Assembly (NCBI RefSeq): GCF_001854865.1
Contig: NZ_MDDW01000028.1
Span: 27,444 to 33,227 of the forward strand
Origin: Rhizobium sp. LCM 4573
Lineage (GTDB): Bacteria; Pseudomonadota; Alphaproteobacteria; Rhizobiales; Rhizobiaceae
Length of the DNA stretch: 5,784 nt
Direction: 5' to 3'
Positions within the stretch are counted from its first letter, which is position 1. Each line of letters begins with the position of its first letter. The position numbers were made by a program, and so were the translations under genes. Below are positions 4,945 through 5,784 of this stretch, one piece after another. The notes below the pieces were generated by a model. That model was not told the origin of the DNA and ran no database searches. It saw only the letters and a list, made by a program, of their open reading frames with translations.

Positions 4945-5712
4945 ATGTGCGGACGCTTTGCCCTGACAGCTACTCCCAAGGAATTTTCCGAATTCTTCGG
5001 CCTGCTGGGTTCGGAGGATTTTCCGGCCCGCTACAATATCGCGCCGACCCAGCCGATCCTCATAGTGATCGCCAGTGACAGGCGGGAGCCGGGCAGCAAC
5101 CTTCCCGAACGGAAAGCATTGCTGGCGCGCTGGGGCTTTCTTCCCGGCTGGGTAAAGGACCCGAAGGATTTTCCGCTGCTCATCAACGCCCGCGCCGAAA
5201 CGGCCGTCGGCAAGGCATCCTTTCGGGCGGCCATGCGCCACCGGCGCATCCTGGTTCCGGCTTCCGGCTTTTATGAATGGCGAAGGCCGCCGAAGGAGAG
5301 CGGCGTAAAACCTCAGGCCTATTGGGTGCGCCCGAGGCGCGGCGGTGTGATCGCGTTTGCCGGGCTGATGGAGACCTGGTCTTCCGCAGACGGTTCGGAA
5401 GTGGATACGGCGACGATCATGACGACGGCTGCCAATTCTTCCATACGGCATATCCATGAGCGGATGCCGATCGTCATCCAGCCGGAGGATTTTTCCCGCT
5501 GGCTCGAATGCAAGATCCAGGAGCCGCGCGATGTCGCCGACCTGATGCGGCCGGCCGAGGAGGATTTCTTCGAGGCCTTGCCGGTTTCCGACCTTGTCAA
5601 CAAGGTTTCGAACCTGGGGCCCGAGCTGCAGAAGCCGATAGCGGCGGCACTCCCGGAGGAAGAACCTCCCAAGCAGCCGAAATCGGACGACAGCCAGATG
5701 TCGCTCTTCTGA
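4945..5712 (+). CDS. SRAP-domain protein (SOS response-associated peptidase, YedK/HMCES family)
   Basis: The 255-aa protein begins MCGRFALT, so Cys2 becomes the N-terminal nucleophile after Met removal; this fixes the ATG at 4945 although the same frame is open for 113 codons upstream. The other active-site residues of the family are present: Asn81 and Arg83 (NARAET), Glu111 (ASGFYEWRR) and His171 (IHERMP), plus the conserved YNIAPTQ (30-36) and ARWGFLPGW (61-69). Family members (E. coli YedK, human HMCES) bind abasic sites in single-stranded DNA and form a covalent thiazolidine crosslink that shields the lesion. Length is near that of rhizobial members. An acidic/Pro/Lys linker (about 236-250) leads to a terminal QMSLF that resembles a sliding-clamp binding motif. 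There is no good ribosome site (only GAAAG), which may mean coupling to YnfA. No LexA box is seen upstream despite the family's name. Confidence 0.95.
   Translation: MCGRFALTATPKEFSEFFGLLGSEDFPARYNIAPTQPILIVIASDRREPGSNLPERKALLARWGFLPGWVKDPKDFPLLINARAETAVGKASFRAAMRHRRILVPASGFYEWRRPPKESGVKPQAYWVRPRRGGVIAFAGLMETWSSADGSEVDTATIMTTAANSSIRHIHERMPIVIQPEDFSRWLECKIQEPRDVADLMRPAEEDFFEALPVSDLVNKVSNLGPELQKPIAAALPEEEPPKQPKSDDSQMSLF
5698..5712 (+). other. Candidate DnaN (beta-clamp) binding motif codons at the SRAP C-terminus
   Basis: The last five residues, QMSLF, followed by the stop, fit the bacterial clamp-binding consensus QL(S/D)LF. They differ by one residue from the E. coli MutS motif QMSLL as I recall it. 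The motif sits at the free end of a charged, probably flexible tail, as is usual for such motifs. This is a sequence-level inference only. Confidence 0.55.
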
Positions 5713-5746
5713 TCCTCCCGGTTTCCTCGCAACGGACAATTCTCCC

Positions 5747-5784
5747 ATGCCACTGCTCTCCGCCGGCCTTTCCGGCTTCGCTCT
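5747..5784 (+). CDS. Start of a further CDS, possibly LysE/ArgO-type exporter
   Basis: An ATG at 5747, 34 bp after the SRAP stop, opens a frame that runs off the window: MPLLSAGLSGFAL, 12 full codons plus two bases. The small, hydrophobic opening 'xxSGFAL' resembles the first helix of LysE/ArgO-family amino-acid exporters, whose N-terminus commonly reads as a short leader followed by GFxLGLSLI. With so few residues this is a guess. No strong ribosome site is visible (ACGGA at distance 11). Same strand and short gap suggest it belongs with the SRAP transcript. Confidence 0.4.
   Translation, partial: MPLLSAGLSGFA

Noticed and set aside
4885..5748. Long minus-strand open frame (287 codons) opposite the SRAP gene
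   Set aside because: It has no family features, its composition mirrors the SRAP codons, and the plus-strand gene has all its active-site residues.

Overview
The window looks like core chromosome of an alphaproteobacterium of the order Rhizobiales (Rhizobium/Agrobacterium/Sinorhizobium type). The evidence is high GC with dense coding, a TIGR02301/DUF2385 protein (a family known essentially from Rhizobiales), a rhizobial-type YgfZ, and two conserved exported or small proteins that I recall only from this group. I see no insertion sequence, phage gene, tRNA, rRNA or CRISPR array, and no sign of recent transfer.

Layout. Bases 1-161 (+) hold the last 52 codons of an ABC-transporter inner-membrane permease, followed by a GC-rich hairpin (186-222) in the gap between convergent genes. 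Everything from 4494 down to 411 lies on the minus strand, in transcription order: a Nudix hydrolase (4494-4078), a TIGR02301 secreted protein (4041-3622), a 106-bp gap, an 85-aa conserved protein (3515-3258), a 256-aa exported protein (3241-2471), a 73-bp gap with a hairpin, then ygfZ (2397-1558), an HD-domain phosphohydrolase (1561-947) and a CX5R protein tyrosine phosphatase (950-411). The last three overlap by 4 bp at each junction (GTGA, then ATGA) and are almost certainly one translationally coupled unit. Divergent on the plus strand are a YnfA-family membrane protein (4587-4913), an SRAP-domain abasic-site DNA-protein crosslink protein of the YedK/HMCES family (4945-5712), and the first 12 codons of another gene (from 5747).

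How the genes relate. YgfZ (folate-dependent, Fe-S cluster maintenance), the HD enzyme (probably a nucleotidase) and the tyrosine phosphatase share an operon, but no common pathway can be proved from sequence. The Nudix, HD and SRAP genes all concern nucleotide or DNA integrity, which may be chance.

The most interesting signal is the extreme C-terminus of the SRAP protein. It ends in a charged linker followed by QMSLF, a good match to the bacterial sliding-clamp (DnaN) binding motif. This would parallel the PCNA-binding tail of human HMCES. Otherwise the window looks like ordinary housekeeping DNA, and I did not find a convincing new multi-gene system.
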